A DNA stretch of 64,000 nucleotides from Aestuariibacter sp. A3R04 (GTDB lineage: Bacteria > Pseudomonadota > Gammaproteobacteria > Enterobacterales > Alteromonadaceae), in the NCBI RefSeq assembly GCF_018860805.1, contig NZ_JAHKQR010000011.1:1048366-1112365 (forward strand), given 5' to 3'. The notes beneath the pieces were generated by a model that was given only the letters and a program-made list of their open reading frames with translations, ran no database searches and was not told where the DNA came from. How positions within the stretch are numbered: position 1 is the stretch's first letter; each line of letters starts with the position of its first letter. The position numbers and the translations under genes are program-made. Below, in pieces: positions 1 to 10,215 of the stretch.

Positions 1-106
1 TGGAAAAAGCGTATACTAGCGCATCTTTGCACCGTGCACCACGATTTCACTCTGCAACGATGGTGGTGATCCCTGTGAAAATGTTTAGCGAAATCAGAGT
101 TACTTT

Positions 107-1498
107 ATGTCGTCATCACGTCCGGCAGTGCTTGAAATAACAATACTGCCAACATCGTTATCACTGACAGAATTGTTTGTTCAACTGTCCTCAAAACCTT
201 ATGCAACCCTCTTTGACTCTGCGGAGTCAGACGCCGGGCGTTTTAGTATCGCCGTTTGGGACCCAGTCACCGTAATTGAAGCCAGGCAAGGTAAAGTAAC
301 TATTACCAACACCAAGACTGGCGAAGTCCAACCGGCGTTGGCCGACCCGTTTACCACAGTACACCGAGAAGTAGAGCGCCGTCTGGGTTCGACGAATATT
401 GTTCATGATTTGCCCCAGACAGATGTAGACGCCCTGCCCTTCCTCATCGGGGCTGCCGGGCTTGCAGGATACGATACGGGTCGATATTACGAAGCTCTTC
501 CCAACAGAGCAAAGGGCAATTACCTCTGCCCTGATTTTGCCGTAGGCATTTACGAACAATCGCTTATTGAAGATAAGCAACGCGGGATTATTTACGCCTG
601 TAAACTGAGCCAACATCCAGTCTTTTCACTGCAACAGATGCCCGGTCGACGAGCACCTTTTCGTCTTTGCAGCGAATGGAAATCTAATTTAACTCAGCAC
701 AACTATCTAACGGCACTGACACGAATCCGACAGTATTTGCAGGCTGGAGATTGTTACCAGGTAAACCTGGCTCAGCGATTTACCGCCGAGTATGAGGGCT
801 CAGAATTTTCAGCTTACCAAGCGTTGCGACAAGCGAACCGGGCGCCCTTTTCTGCATTTTTGCGTTTGCCCAACGCCACGGTTATGAGTATCTCTCCAGA
901 ACGCTTTTTGTCGGTGAAAGGCGGCATTGTTGAGACCAAACCAATAAAAGGCACTCGTCCGCGGTATAAAAACAAGCGCGATGACGAAAACAGTGCCAAA
1001 GCGCTGTTATCTGCAGAAAAAGACCGCGCCGAAAACCTGATGATTGTCGACTTGCTACGCAATGATTTAAGTAAACATTGTTTGCCTGGCTCAGTAGACG
1101 TTCCGTCTTTGTTTGCTCTTGAAAGCTACAAAGCAGTGCATCATATGGTAAGTACGGTGGTTGGTAAACTCAAACCTTCGTCCTCAGCCATGGCTTTATT
1201 GGCCGGTGCATTTCCCGGAGGGTCCATTACCGGCGCACCAAAAATACGCGCCATGGAAATCATCGACGAACTTGAGCCTCACCGACGAAACGTGTACTGC
1301 GGGTCAATATTCTACCTCGGTCTTCGACAAGACATGGATTCCAGTATTCTCATTCGTACACTTTTAGCTGAAAATGGTTATCTTCATTGCTGGGCTGGCG
1401 GCGGCATCGTTATCGATTCTGTAGCCACAGAAGAGTATCAGGAAACACTGGATAAAGTGTCCCGTATTTTACCTGTACTGGAGAAAGGTGTTGACTAG
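107..1498 (+). CDS. pabB: Aminodeoxychorismate synthase component I (PabB)
   Basis: Makes 4-amino-4-deoxychorismate from chorismate with ammonia supplied by PabA, the first committed step to p-aminobenzoate and folate. The protein has 463 residues, close to E. coli PabB, with an N-terminal anthranilate-synthase-I-like domain and a C-terminal chorismate-binding domain. The motif PIKGT, with Lys281, is the hallmark separating PabB from anthranilate synthase TrpE, which has PIAGT. The conserved DLLRNDLS and GGSITGAPK stretches are present. The ATG start at 107 keeps the whole N-terminal domain. The last 11 bases overlap the GTG start of the nudix gene, so the two are probably co-transcribed and translationally coupled, as in the pabB-nudL order of enterobacteria. 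Confidence 0.95.
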   Translation: MSSSRPAVLEITILPTSLSLTELFVQLSSKPYATLFDSAESDAGRFSIAVWDPVTVIEARQGKVTITNTKTGEVQPALADPFTTVHREVERRLGSTNIVHDLPQTDVDALPFLIGAAGLAGYDTGRYYEALPNRAKGNYLCPDFAVGIYEQSLIEDKQRGIIYACKLSQHPVFSLQQMPGRRAPFRLCSEWKSNLTQHNYLTALTRIRQYLQAGDCYQVNLAQRFTAEYEGSEFSAYQALRQANRAPFSAFLRLPNATVMSISPERFLSVKGGIVETKPIKGTRPRYKNKRDDENSAKALLSAEKDRAENLMIVDLLRNDLSKHCLPGSVDVPSLFALESYKAVHHMVSTVVGKLKPSSSAMALLAGAFPGGSITGAPKIRAMEIIDELEPHRRNVYCGSIFYLGLRQDMDSSILIRTLLAENGYLHCWAGGGIVIDSVATEEYQETLDKVSRILPVLEKGVD

Positions 1499-2063
1499 AA
1501 CCGAATTCAATGCGCGTTTTCATCACATACGCAACGTGAAATACGAAGCCGACTACCCGCTAAAAGACTGTGGTAGGCAAGCCGCTGTGCTTATTCCACT
1601 GGTAGATTACGGTGAAAAGTTAGACGTCTTGCTTACACAACGTGCTAAACATCTACGGCATCATCCAGGCCAGGTGAGTTTTCCCGGCGGGGCAAAAGAA
1701 CCCCAGGATACTGATCTGGTTGCTACTGCATTGCGGGAAACCGAAGAAGAAATTGGCCTTGATCCATCTTACGTGGATATTGTGGGCACACTGCCCCCCT
1801 ACAGGACAATTAGTGGCTATAGTATGACACCGGTGATCGGTTTTGTTGCCCCCGGACAACGGCTGCGGGTCGATGAAAACGAAGTTGCTGATGTCTTCGA
1901 AGTACCCTTACGCACACTAGTGGATCGCAAAAAACACTTAATTCATTATGCCCAACGGGAGCAAAAACACTTTCCCATTTATTTTGTGCCCTGGAAGCAA
2001 CGGATGATTTGGGGTGCGACTGCCGCCATTTTGCGAAACCTGTCTCATCATCTGTACCCATAG
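1488..2063 (+). CDS. nudL: NUDIX CoA pyrophosphatase (NudL-like)
   Basis: Predicted to hydrolyse coenzyme A and its derivatives to 3',5'-ADP and 4'-phosphopantetheine. The 191-residue protein has the signature LRHHPGQVSFPGG typical of the CoA-specific NUDIX subfamily, running into the nudix box GGAKEPQDTDLVATALRE followed by TEEEIGL. It starts at GTG 1488 inside pabB in another frame. No ATG gives a better start, because the conserved region begins soon after. The family assignment is firm. The substrate is inferred from the UPF0035-type signature. Confidence 0.9.
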   Translation: MLTRTEFNARFHHIRNVKYEADYPLKDCGRQAAVLIPLVDYGEKLDVLLTQRAKHLRHHPGQVSFPGGAKEPQDTDLVATALRETEEEIGLDPSYVDIVGTLPPYRTISGYSMTPVIGFVAPGQRLRVDENEVADVFEVPLRTLVDRKKHLIHYAQREQKHFPIYFVPWKQRMIWGATAAILRNLSHHLYP

Positions 2064-2076
2064 TGCTTTCGCGCGC

Positions 2077-2097
2077 AAGTCTGTGCAACGCAGACTT
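2077..2097 (+). terminator. Weak hairpin after the pabB-nudL pair
   Basis: A 7-bp perfect stem (AAGTCTG / CAGACTT) with a 7-base loop begins 14 bases after the nudL stop. It is followed by only three T residues, so it is a poor intrinsic terminator on its own. It may merely mark the operon end. Confidence 0.3.
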
Positions 2098-2213
2098 TAC
2101 AATTCATTAGGTTTACTTATTTGGATATTAGCTTTTCTTTATTGTAGTTCGGTAGCGAACTAGGCAAGATCATTACAGTGAATTAATGAAATGACGATGA
2201 GTAGAAAAAGTTT

Positions 2214-3587
2214 ATGATCAGTGTTTTTGATATGTTCAGTGTTGGCATTGGCCCTTCTAGCTCACATACTGTCGGTCCTATGCGCGCAGGGGCCGAATTT
2301 GCCAGTGAGCTCGCTACTACCGATATCATTGAACGCATCAGCAGTGTTCGGGTTGAACTTTTTGGTTCACTAGGTCAAACGGGGAAAGGCCACGGCACAG
2401 GTAAAGCTGTAATTTTGGGCTTATTGGGTGAGTTGCCAGAATCTATTGATGTTGAGAGCATTGATGGCATGCTTTCGGATGTAGAAAAGCAACAATGCCT
2501 CAAACTTAACGGTCAGCATCCGGTTTTTTTCCCCAATAAAAACGCCATAGTCTTCCACCGCCGTAAGACTTTGCCCAAACACGCTAACGCATTGACATTT
2601 TATGCCTATGACAAGTACGAAGCGTTGCTGAAAGCGCAAACCTATTACAGCATCGGCGGGGGCTTCATAATCAAAGACGAAGACTTTGATAAAGCCAAAA
2701 CCCTGGCGCTAAACACGCAGACAAGTTTTCCTTATCCATTTAAAACCGCGGAACAACTTTGCCAGCAATGCGACGCGAACGGACTGCGTATCAGCTCACT
2801 CATGCTGAAAAATGAGAGTGTGTTACGGCCGGCAGCTGACGTAAAACAAAAACTGTTCGCCATATGGCTTACCATGAAAGCCTGCATTGATCGAGGAATC
2901 GAAAGTGAAGGTATTTTGCCTGGGGGCCTGAAAGTTGTGAGGCGTGCGCCGGGTTTATATCGCAGATTACAGTCAGAACGTTCCGCAGATCCAATGCAAA
3001 CCATGGATTGGGTAAATCTTTTTGCACTTGCAGTAAATGAAGAAAATGCCGCGGGTGGGCGGGTTGTCACCGCACCCACTAATGGCGCAGCTGGCATCAT
3101 TCCCGCGGTACTCGCCTATTTCGACAAATTTATTCGTCCCGTTGATGAAGAAACCGCTGCCCGATTTCTGCTCACCGCCGGCGCAATTGGTATTCTTTAT
3201 AAAGAGAATGCTTCAATCTCCGGTGCTGAAGTGGGTTGTCAGGGCGAAGTAGGTGTCGCGTGTTCAATGGCTGCTGGCGCATTGGCAGAGATTATGGGGG
3301 GTACCGTAGCTTCTGTAGAAAATGCAGCAGAAATTGGCATGGAACACAATTTGGGGCTTACATGCGACCCTGTGGGTGGCTTAGTGCAAGTGCCGTGTAT
3401 CGAGCGAAATGCCATGGGCGCGATCAAAGCGATTAATGCAAGCCGTTTGGCGTTGCGAGGATCCGGAGAACACAAGGTTTCATTAGACAAAGTAATAAAG
3501 ACCATGCGAGACACCGGCAACGACATGAAAACCAAATACAAAGAAACCGCACGGGGCGGTTTGGCTGTGAATATAATCGAGTGTTAA
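2214..3587 (+). CDS. sdaA: L-serine ammonia-lyase (iron-sulfur type)
   Basis: Deaminates L-serine to pyruvate and ammonia using a labile [4Fe-4S] cluster. The 457-residue single-chain form carries an N-terminal beta domain ([18 protein letters not shown]) and the catalytic alpha domain. Cys342, Cys384 and Cys395 match the three cluster ligands of this family, in the motifs [15 protein letters not shown] and VPCIER. The ATG start at 2214 gives the canonical N terminus. It has its own 150-bp upstream region and converges on cysB, only 20 bases away. Confidence 0.96.
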   Translation: MISVFDMFSVGIGPSSSHTVGPMRAGAEFASELATTDIIERISSVRVELFGSLGQTGKGHGTGKAVILGLLGELPESIDVESIDGMLSDVEKQQCLKLNGQHPVFFPNKNAIVFHRRKTLPKHANALTFYAYDKYEALLKAQTYYSIGGGFIIKDEDFDKAKTLALNTQTSFPYPFKTAEQLCQQCDANGLRISSLMLKNESVLRPAADVKQKLFAIWLTMKACIDRGIESEGILPGGLKVVRRAPGLYRRLQSERSADPMQTMDWVNLFALAVNEENAAGGRVVTAPTNGAAGIIPAVLAYFDKFIRPVDEETAARFLLTAGAIGILYKENASISGAEVGCQGEVGVACSMAAGALAEIMGGTVASVENAAEIGMEHNLGLTCDPVGGLVQVPCIERNAMGAIKAINASRLALRGSGEHKVSLDKVIKTMRDTGNDMKTKYKETARGGLAVNIIEC

Positions 3588-3607
3588 CGCCTGCACGTCG
3601 GCGCGGG

Positions 3608-4594
<987 letters not shown>

Positions 4595-4805
4595 TCACCG
4601 ACTGGAACGTTATCATTTCTGAGGTAACGTTATAACTAAAAGCGCGGATTATTGCTATAGTGCATTTTGTTATAGTATTTAATAATGACGTGCTAAACGT
4701 GAATTAGGAACCGCATTTATAGCCTGATATGCTCGTGTTTACGGCCTAATCGCCCGGTTGTAGTTCCCGTTTTCCAACGGTTTACTCAGGTAGTAGCGAG
4801 GTTTT

Positions 4806-5504
4806 ATGTCAATACAAAATGTCGAACAGACCATTGATTTCTCTTCTGTTTTAGCAGCAGCAGTCCATGACATGAAAAACTCACTGTGTTTACTAATTCA
4901 ATCTATTGAAACACTGAACGAAACCGTCGGAGTAGAAAATACAGAGGCTAGGGAACAGGTTGCCAGTGTGCATTATGAGGCGACGCGCTTAAATACTAGT
5001 TTGATGCAAATTCTGTCTCTTTATCGCACCGAACTTGATACGTTACCTATTACCGTTGATGAGTGTTTTGTCGATGAACTGTTCGAAGATGTTATGTCTT
5101 CTGTCCGGCTTTACATGGAACAGAAAAATCTCTGTGTTACGGTAACAGTAGACAGTGCACTGAGCTGGTATTTAGACAAGGAATTGATTTTCCTGTTGGT
5201 TAACGATGTTCTTATTAACGCAATGCGATATGGTACGTCACAAATAACCCTTGGCGGGTTTATTGAAAATAACCGCTTAGTAATACGCATCGAAGACGAT
5301 GGTCCGGGGTATCCCGAATCCATGTTGTCCCGGTCTGACGAAGCATTATCCACATTTCACGTCAGTCAAGGGCGCACAGGGCTGGGCTTATACTTCGCGC
5401 GATTAATTGTTCGGGCCCATGACACAGAAACAGAAAAAGGTACTATTTCACTCACCAACGGCGGTGCCCTAGGTGGTAGTGTTTTCGAAATGAAATTGCC
5501 TTAA
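4806..5504 (+). CDS. Soluble orphan sensor histidine kinase
   Basis: A 232-residue protein made only of a kinase core. An H-box (VHDMKNS, His21) opens a dimerisation/phosphoacceptor helix pair, and a HATPase_c domain follows with an N box (NDVLINAMRYG), G1 (EDDGPGYP) and G2 (GRTGLGLYFA). There is no transmembrane segment, PAS, GAF or HAMP domain, so the sensor input must come from another protein or from the short N terminus. No response regulator is adjacent. The nearest receiver proteins in the window are the two REC-TPR proteins and the LytTR regulator, but a link is inference. The start is supported by a GAGG site 5 bases before the ATG. Confidence 0.85.
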   Translation: MSIQNVEQTIDFSSVLAAAVHDMKNSLCLLIQSIETLNETVGVENTEAREQVASVHYEATRLNTSLMQILSLYRTELDTLPITVDECFVDELFEDVMSSVRLYMEQKNLCVTVTVDSALSWYLDKELIFLLVNDVLINAMRYGTSQITLGGFIENNRLVIRIEDDGPGYPESMLSRSDEALSTFHVSQGRTGLGLYFARLIVRAHDTETEKGTISLTNGGALGGSVFEMKLP

Positions 5505-5532
5505 GATCTAACGATTAAAGACGATAAATTCT

Positions 5533-5559
5533 TTATACTGATCGAAAAGACCAGTATAA
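5533..5559. repeat. Inverted repeat between the kinase gene and the next gene
   Basis: Perfect 8-bp arms TTATACTG and CAGTATAA are separated by 11 bases, between the kinase stop (5504) and the next start (5584). There is no T-run, so it is not a standard terminator. It could be an mRNA stem-loop or a protein-binding palindrome. Confidence 0.5.
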
Positions 5560-5583
5560 CAGGACCAATTTGGAAGCTTTTGC

Positions 5584-6345
5584 ATGTTTACCATAATAAT
5601 TATACTCATTGTGTTGCTTGTAGTGATGGCGATTGTCATCAATGGCTGGCAACAACACCGCGCGAAACAAGAAGCTGAACGCAGAACGGAACTTGCAAAA
5701 TTCCGGGCCATTGTGGATGAAACAGAAAATGTAATTATGGCCTGCGCGAACATGCCCGTGTCACCTCGGTTAATGCAAATACTGCATACTCGGGTCCTCG
5801 GTGCGTTAAAAGCACAAGCAGAATTAGGCGCAGGATCAGCTGACATAAAACAACGAATTGCAGATGCAGAAAATAGCCATTCCAATGCTGCGGCAGCAGA
5901 TCCAAACCCACAGGGAGAATTTTCACTGCCAGACAATGATAAACTCATTATTCAATATATTCAGGGAGTAAAGAAGCTACGGGTTTTACTTCGGTCTGAA
6001 CACAGCAAAGGGAAAATAGATGCCCGTACTTTTGCGGAAGAAGACAAAAACCTTGAACGTCTGCAGTTAAAGGTAAATGTAGAAACACTGGTAAAACGGG
6101 GAAGAAGTGCGCTGCAATCGAATATGCTTGGATCCGCCCGCCAGTATTTTGAAAAAGCGATCACGGCACTGGACAATCAAACGCAACCTGATGACTATAT
6201 TTTAAGTCGTGCCAGCACACTAAAAGAATGGCTGAAAACCATTCAGGACGATTTAAAGAACGCGAATGCAGAAGACCGTGCGAGACGACAGGAAGAAGAG
6301 CGTGATGAACTTGACGAATTGTTTGCGCCCAAGAAAAAGTGGTAA
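5584..6345 (+). CDS. Membrane-anchored protein with helical TPR-like cytoplasmic part
   Basis: I do not recognise a named family. The 253-residue protein starts with a single hydrophobic helix of about 20 residues (residues 2-20), followed by a charged, helix-rich cytoplasmic region. Residues 170-200 (RGRSALQSNMLGSARQYF) look like a TPR-type helical pair, and the C terminus is highly charged (RARRQEEERDELDELF), suggesting coiled coil. It lies 79 bases after the orphan kinase gene on the same strand, so co-transcription is possible. A scaffold role beside the kinase is only an inference. Confidence 0.7.
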   Translation: MFTIIIILIVLLVVMAIVINGWQQHRAKQEAERRTELAKFRAIVDETENVIMACANMPVSPRLMQILHTRVLGALKAQAELGAGSADIKQRIADAENSHSNAAAADPNPQGEFSLPDNDKLIIQYIQGVKKLRVLLRSEHSKGKIDARTFAEEDKNLERLQLKVNVETLVKRGRSALQSNMLGSARQYFEKAITALDNQTQPDDYILSRASTLKEWLKTIQDDLKNANAEDRARRQEEERDELDELFAPKKKW

Positions 6346-6398
6346 CAGTACATTGTGACGTTAATCATACAGCTTGAGCAACAATGGGCTAATAGGGT

Positions 6399-7283
6399 TT
6401 AGCTAAAGGTAGCTGCACAGTGTTTCCAGAAAGCATCTGCCGCCACAGACAAACTCCCTCTCGTATGCTGGATGAGTCCTACGGATTTAGATAGGGGTTT
6501 TTCCTTGAGCGGTAAGCATACAAGCCCCTTGCTCTTCATTTGAGCCCGACACAACTCGGGCACCACTGAGACCCCCATACCCTGAGCGATAAACTGCCCT
6601 ACCGAACCTAACTGACCAGTTTCAGTTACGATATTTAACGCCCCTCTTCCCTCTGCAGCTTCCTCTGTCCAGCGTCGGACTGCCGATCCTCGATTCATAG
6701 CTACGAACGGATAGGATAATACCGCTTGTAAACTAACTTCTGCCTCTTGTGCCAGCGAATGTTCAGGATAAACAACAGCAATAAAGTCATCCACAAACAA
6801 CGGGTGATAAATCAGGCCATCTTTTAGTTCCGGCTCGAATGTAAAGCCGATTTCTGCTTCACCACTTAATACTGAAGTAATAGTTGCCTCCATGACAACA
6901 TCTAGTACGCGCAGCCGAATGTTGGGATGCATTCCGTGAAAGCGCTTCAATATACCCGGCAAACAGCTTTCTGCGAAAGACGGCATAGCAGCAATCGTCA
7001 GTTTCCCCTGATTCATAGCAAACAGGTTTTGCATATCCTGAAAGGCTTCATCCCAGTCATTTAATAGCCGTTTAGCAGTGGGAAATAACGTTTCCCCTTC
7101 CGGTGTCAACGATACTCTGCGAGTACTGCGACTGAACAACTTACCCCCGAGTTGCTCTTCCATCTTTTTAATGGCACTGGACAACGCCGGTTGTGTAAGG
7201 TGGAGTTTTTCAGCAGCCTCTGCAAATGTTGCCGATTCAGCAACACAAACAAAGGCCTGCATATTTCGGTAAGAAATAGCCAT
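6399..7283 (-). CDS. LysR-family regulator, divergent from scoAB
   Basis: A 294-residue LysR-type regulator. The N-terminal HTH contains FAEAAEKLHLTQPALSSAIK, followed by the linker helix and a LysR substrate-binding domain to about residue 290. It is transcribed divergently from the CoA-transferase genes across a 105-bp AT-rich gap, the classic layout for a LysR protein controlling its neighbour, so it probably regulates scoAB. The effector cannot be read from the sequence. The ATG at 7283 has a poor ribosome site, but the HTH starts immediately after it. Confidence 0.9.
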   Translation of the reverse strand: MAISYRNMQAFVCVAESATFAEAAEKLHLTQPALSSAIKKMEEQLGGKLFSRSTRRVSLTPEGETLFPTAKRLLNDWDEAFQDMQNLFAMNQGKLTIAAMPSFAESCLPGILKRFHGMHPNIRLRVLDVVMEATITSVLSGEAEIGFTFEPELKDGLIYHPLFVDDFIAVVYPEHSLAQEAEVSLQAVLSYPFVAMNRGSAVRRWTEEAAEGRGALNIVTETGQLGSVGQFIAQGMGVSVVPELCRAQMKSKGLVCLPLKEKPLSKSVGLIQHTRGSLSVAADAFWKHCAATFS

Positions 7284-7312
7284 ACTATTTAAATAAATTT
7301 ATTAATAATGAT

Positions 7313-7338
7313 ATAAAATCAATTTTACAAAATTTTAT
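7313..7338. promoter_or_regulatory. Candidate LysR operator between lysR and scoA
   Basis: Inverted repeat ATAAAAT-N12-ATTTTAT lies centrally in the divergent intergenic region. LysR proteins bind such interrupted dyads near the promoter of the divergent target. The AT-rich background makes a chance match possible. Confidence 0.4.
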
Positions 7339-7388
7339 CCCTAACCGATACTCTTATTGTCGAATAACTCATCAGATAGGAGAAGCAA

Positions 7389-8096
7389 ATGGCAGGTTTC
7401 GATAAAGTTGTGACCAGCTATGAAGCGGCGATGGAGGGTCTCTCAGACAACATGACCATCGTTGCAGGCGGTTTTGGTTTGTGTGGTATTCCCGAAGGAC
7501 TTATTTCACAGATAAAAAAAACCGGTGTTCGGGGTCTTACTGTTGTATCAAATAATTGTGGTGTAGACGGATTCGGTCTGGGTATTTTGTTAGAAGACCG
7601 TCAGATCAAAAAAATGGTCTCCTCTTACGTGGGTGAAAATGCCTTATTTGAAAAGCAATTGCTAAGTGGCGAACTAGAAGTAGAACTCACGCCACAAGGT
7701 ACACTGGCGGAAAAGCTTCGCGCCGGTGGTGCTGGTATACCTGCTTTCTATACAGCGACCGGATACGGTACTCCCGTCGGTGAAGGAAAAGAAGTAAAGG
7801 AGTTTGGTGGACGCCCTTACATTCTTGAAGAATCTATAACCGGTGATTTCGCCATTGTAAAAGCATGGAAAGCGGACCGATATGGGAACTGTATCTATCG
7901 TCATACAGCTCAGAATTTTAATCCCATGGTGGCCACCGCCGGTAAGATTACAGTTGTCGAAGTAGAAGAAATTGTAGAGCCGGGCACGTTAGATCCCGCA
8001 ACTATCCATACCCCTGGTATTTACGTCAACCGTATCATTAAGGGCACTTTCGAGAAGCGAATTGAGCGCAAAGTGACTGCGAAACAGGAGGCATAA
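7389..8096 (+). CDS. scoA: 3-oxoacid CoA-transferase subunit A
   Basis: Alpha subunit of a succinyl-CoA:3-ketoacid (acetoacetate) CoA-transferase, which activates acetoacetate with CoA from succinyl-CoA so that it can be thiolysed to acetyl-CoA. The 235-residue protein has the glycine-rich signature [12 protein letters not shown] of class I subunit A, followed by a typical GGRPYILEE region. A strong AGGAGA ribosome site precedes the ATG. It is separated from subunit B by 2 bases. The substrate could be another short 3-oxoacid. The SCOT type is the most likely reading. Confidence 0.93.
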   Translation: MAGFDKVVTSYEAAMEGLSDNMTIVAGGFGLCGIPEGLISQIKKTGVRGLTVVSNNCGVDGFGLGILLEDRQIKKMVSSYVGENALFEKQLLSGELEVELTPQGTLAEKLRAGGAGIPAFYTATGYGTPVGEGKEVKEFGGRPYILEESITGDFAIVKAWKADRYGNCIYRHTAQNFNPMVATAGKITVVEVEEIVEPGTLDPATIHTPGIYVNRIIKGTFEKRIERKVTAKQEA

Positions 8097-8098
8097 TC

Positions 8099-8764
8099 AT
8101 GGCACTTACCCGAGAACAAATAGCAATGCGCGTGTCGCAAGAGTTTAAAGATGGTGACTATGTAAACCTTGGCATTGGCATTCCAACCCTGGCAGCCAAT
8201 TTTGTGCCAGATGGTATTGACGTTATGCTGCAGTCTGAAAACGGGTTGCTGGGCATGGGTCGCTATCCTACCGAGGAGGAAGTTGACGCTGATATGATCA
8301 ACGCGGGTAAAGAAACGGTGACAGCCATTACCGGCGCATCCATTTTTAGCTCCGCCGAGAGTTTTGCTATGATCCGTGGCGGTCACGTAGACTTCACCGT
8401 ACTGGGCGCGTTTGAGGTAGACGTAAACGGCAACATCGCTAGTTGGATGATTCCCGGTAAACTGGTGAAGGGCATGGGCGGTGCCATGGATCTTGTGGCA
8501 GGCGCAAAGAATATTATTGTTACTATGACTCATGCAGATAAACACGGTAATTCGAAACTACTGGAGGCATGTACACTTCCACTTACCGGCGTAAACTGCA
8601 TTACCCGCATTATTACCGATTTAGCTGTGTTGGAAGTTAAAGACGGGGCATTTCATCTAAAAGAGCGCGCACCGGGCGTTAGCATTGAAGAAATTCGCAA
8701 CAAAACTGCCGGTGCTCTGGTGACCGATGGTGATATTCCCGAAATGAGCGTTAGCAGCCAGTGA
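8099..8764 (+). CDS. scoB: 3-oxoacid CoA-transferase subunit B
   Basis: Beta subunit of the same CoA-transferase. It has 221 residues and the SENGLLGMG motif, in which Glu47 is the catalytic glutamate that forms the enzyme-CoA thioester in class I enzymes. An AGGAGG ribosome site lies inside the end of scoA, so the two subunits are translationally coupled. The pair stands alone as an operon bounded by a hairpin at 8770 and is probably controlled by the divergent LysR protein. Confidence 0.94.
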   Translation: MALTREQIAMRVSQEFKDGDYVNLGIGIPTLAANFVPDGIDVMLQSENGLLGMGRYPTEEEVDADMINAGKETVTAITGASIFSSAESFAMIRGGHVDFTVLGAFEVDVNGNIASWMIPGKLVKGMGGAMDLVAGAKNIIVTMTHADKHGNSKLLEACTLPLTGVNCITRIITDLAVLEVKDGAFHLKERAPGVSIEEIRNKTAGALVTDGDIPEMSVSSQ

Positions 8765-8769
8765 ATTAC

Positions 8770-8786
8770 GGGGAGTTTTGCTCCCC
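8770..8786 (+). terminator. Hairpin after scoAB
   Basis: GGGGAG-TTTTG-CTCCCC stem-loop begins 6 bases after the scoB stop and is followed by a mixed T-containing tail. It is a plausible intrinsic terminator of moderate strength. Confidence 0.5.
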
Positions 8787-8849
8787 TGTGCTTTCACTTC
8801 CTTAAGCATTCGTGGATAATATCCCTATTGTTACTGAAGAGGTTTCCCT

Positions 8850-10181
8850 TTGCTTATTGTTGATCTTCCCGTCCATCATAAAATTATAAAACGCCTGAGT
8901 GAAAAGGGGTTAGAGACCCTGACTGAGATCCAGGAAAAAACCATTTTGCCTGCTATGCAAGGCAAAGATATCATGGCATCGTCAAAAACAGGTTCGGGAA
9001 AAACCTTTGCTTTTTTGATCCCATTGGTTCACCGGCTAATGACAACGAAGGCGCTCAGTCGACAAGATCCAAGAGCATTAATCCTCGCCCCTACACGAGA
9101 ACTCGCCAAGCAGGTATATTCTGAATTACGGAGTTTAGGCACAGGTTTAGGTATTCAATGTGCGCTTATCGTCGGTGGAGAGAATTATAACGATCAAACC
9201 AAGGCACTGAGAAAAAATCCCCATGTAATTGTGGGTACCGCCGGCCGTATAGCGGACCATCTCGAAGACAAATCTTTTTTCATCAACGGCCTCGAACTAC
9301 TCATTTTCGATGAAGCCGACCGCATGATGGATTTAGGCTTCGCAGATCAACTTAATCTTATTAACCGCTTTGCCGATCACCGCAAGCGTCAAACGATGTT
9401 ATTTTCCGCCACATTGGATAACATTGCATTACAACACCTGACAAAAAGTCTGTTGAAAGCGCCGGTACGGGTGGCTGTTGGCGACGCTACAGAAGCTCAT
9501 CAGGATATTAGTCAAACCTTGTATTATGCAGATGACGTTGGCCACAAAGACCGCATGGTGAGTGGGCTACTAGCGAGTTTCGACTACAATCAAGCTGTTG
9601 TTTTTACCGCCACTCGGGAAGATACCGATCGCATTGCAACACTGTTAAACGAAGCGAAATTAGATGCCATTGCTTTGCGTGGCGATTTGCCACAAAACAC
9701 GCGCGCCGCTATCATGAATAATTTCAGTCGCGGTCAGCACAGCGTATTAGTTACTACAGATCTTGCCTCTCGTGGCCTTGATTTGCGCAAAGTAGGGCTG
9801 GTCATTAACTTTGATTTACCAAAACAGGCAGATGAATATATTCACCGCATAGGTCGAACCGGTCGCGCTGGTGACAAGGGCGTTGCCTTATCATTCGTGG
9901 GTCCACGGGACTGGACGAGCTACCTGAATATTAAAGCCCATGTAAACTACCCTCTTGAATGCGAATCCAATGAGAAATTTCCGGCGAAGTTCAAAGGTAA
10001 ACAACGGCCAATAGCAGAACAACAAAGCGGCGCGGAGAAACAAAGGCAACATCGCAAACACACTACTTCAAGCCCAGCGACAAAGAAAAAACGGGTAAAT
10101 ACTATGCAAGGCCAAGAAGCGGGTAATATGCCAATTGTGAAGCGAAAAAGAAACTTATCACTAGATGACGAAGAGGAATAA
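8850..10181 (+). CDS. DEAD-box RNA helicase
   Basis: ATP-dependent RNA helicase of 443 residues with all core motifs in order: Q motif region (TEIQEKTI), Walker A SSKTGSGKT (Lys51), PTRELAKQV, DEAD at residues 154-157, SAT, RGLDL and HRIGRTGR. The C-terminal tail after about residue 370 is basic and low-complexity, typical of RNA-binding extensions in RhlE/SrmB-like bacterial helicases used in ribosome assembly or cold adaptation. I do not assign a subfamily name. Translation appears to start at TTG 8850, because a GAAGAGG site lies 7 bases upstream and no ATG precedes the Q motif. Confidence 0.92.
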   Translation: MLIVDLPVHHKIIKRLSEKGLETLTEIQEKTILPAMQGKDIMASSKTGSGKTFAFLIPLVHRLMTTKALSRQDPRALILAPTRELAKQVYSELRSLGTGLGIQCALIVGGENYNDQTKALRKNPHVIVGTAGRIADHLEDKSFFINGLELLIFDEADRMMDLGFADQLNLINRFADHRKRQTMLFSATLDNIALQHLTKSLLKAPVRVAVGDATEAHQDISQTLYYADDVGHKDRMVSGLLASFDYNQAVVFTATREDTDRIATLLNEAKLDAIALRGDLPQNTRAAIMNNFSRGQHSVLVTTDLASRGLDLRKVGLVINFDLPKQADEYIHRIGRTGRAGDKGVALSFVGPRDWTSYLNIKAHVNYPLECESNEKFPAKFKGKQRPIAEQQSGAEKQRQHRKHTTSSPATKKKRVNTMQGQEAGNMPIVKRKRNLSLDDEEE

Positions 10182-10208
10182 AAAAGAGCGGGCTCTGCCC
10201 GCTCTTTT
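10182..10208. terminator. Bidirectional terminator
   Basis: AGAGCGGGC-TCT-GCCCGCTCT stem with flanking A-run and T-run, placed between the convergent helicase and EF-hand genes. It can serve both strands. Confidence 0.88.
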
Positions 10209-10215
10209 CTAACTG

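Noticed and set aside
1..106. Possible promoter or end of an upstream gene at the left edge
   Set aside because: No convincing -35/-10 pair and too little sequence to see a neighbouring gene.
8021..8545. Long antisense open frame (174 codons) over scoA/scoB
   Set aside because: It is a shadow of the well-identified CoA-transferase genes and its product has no domain character.
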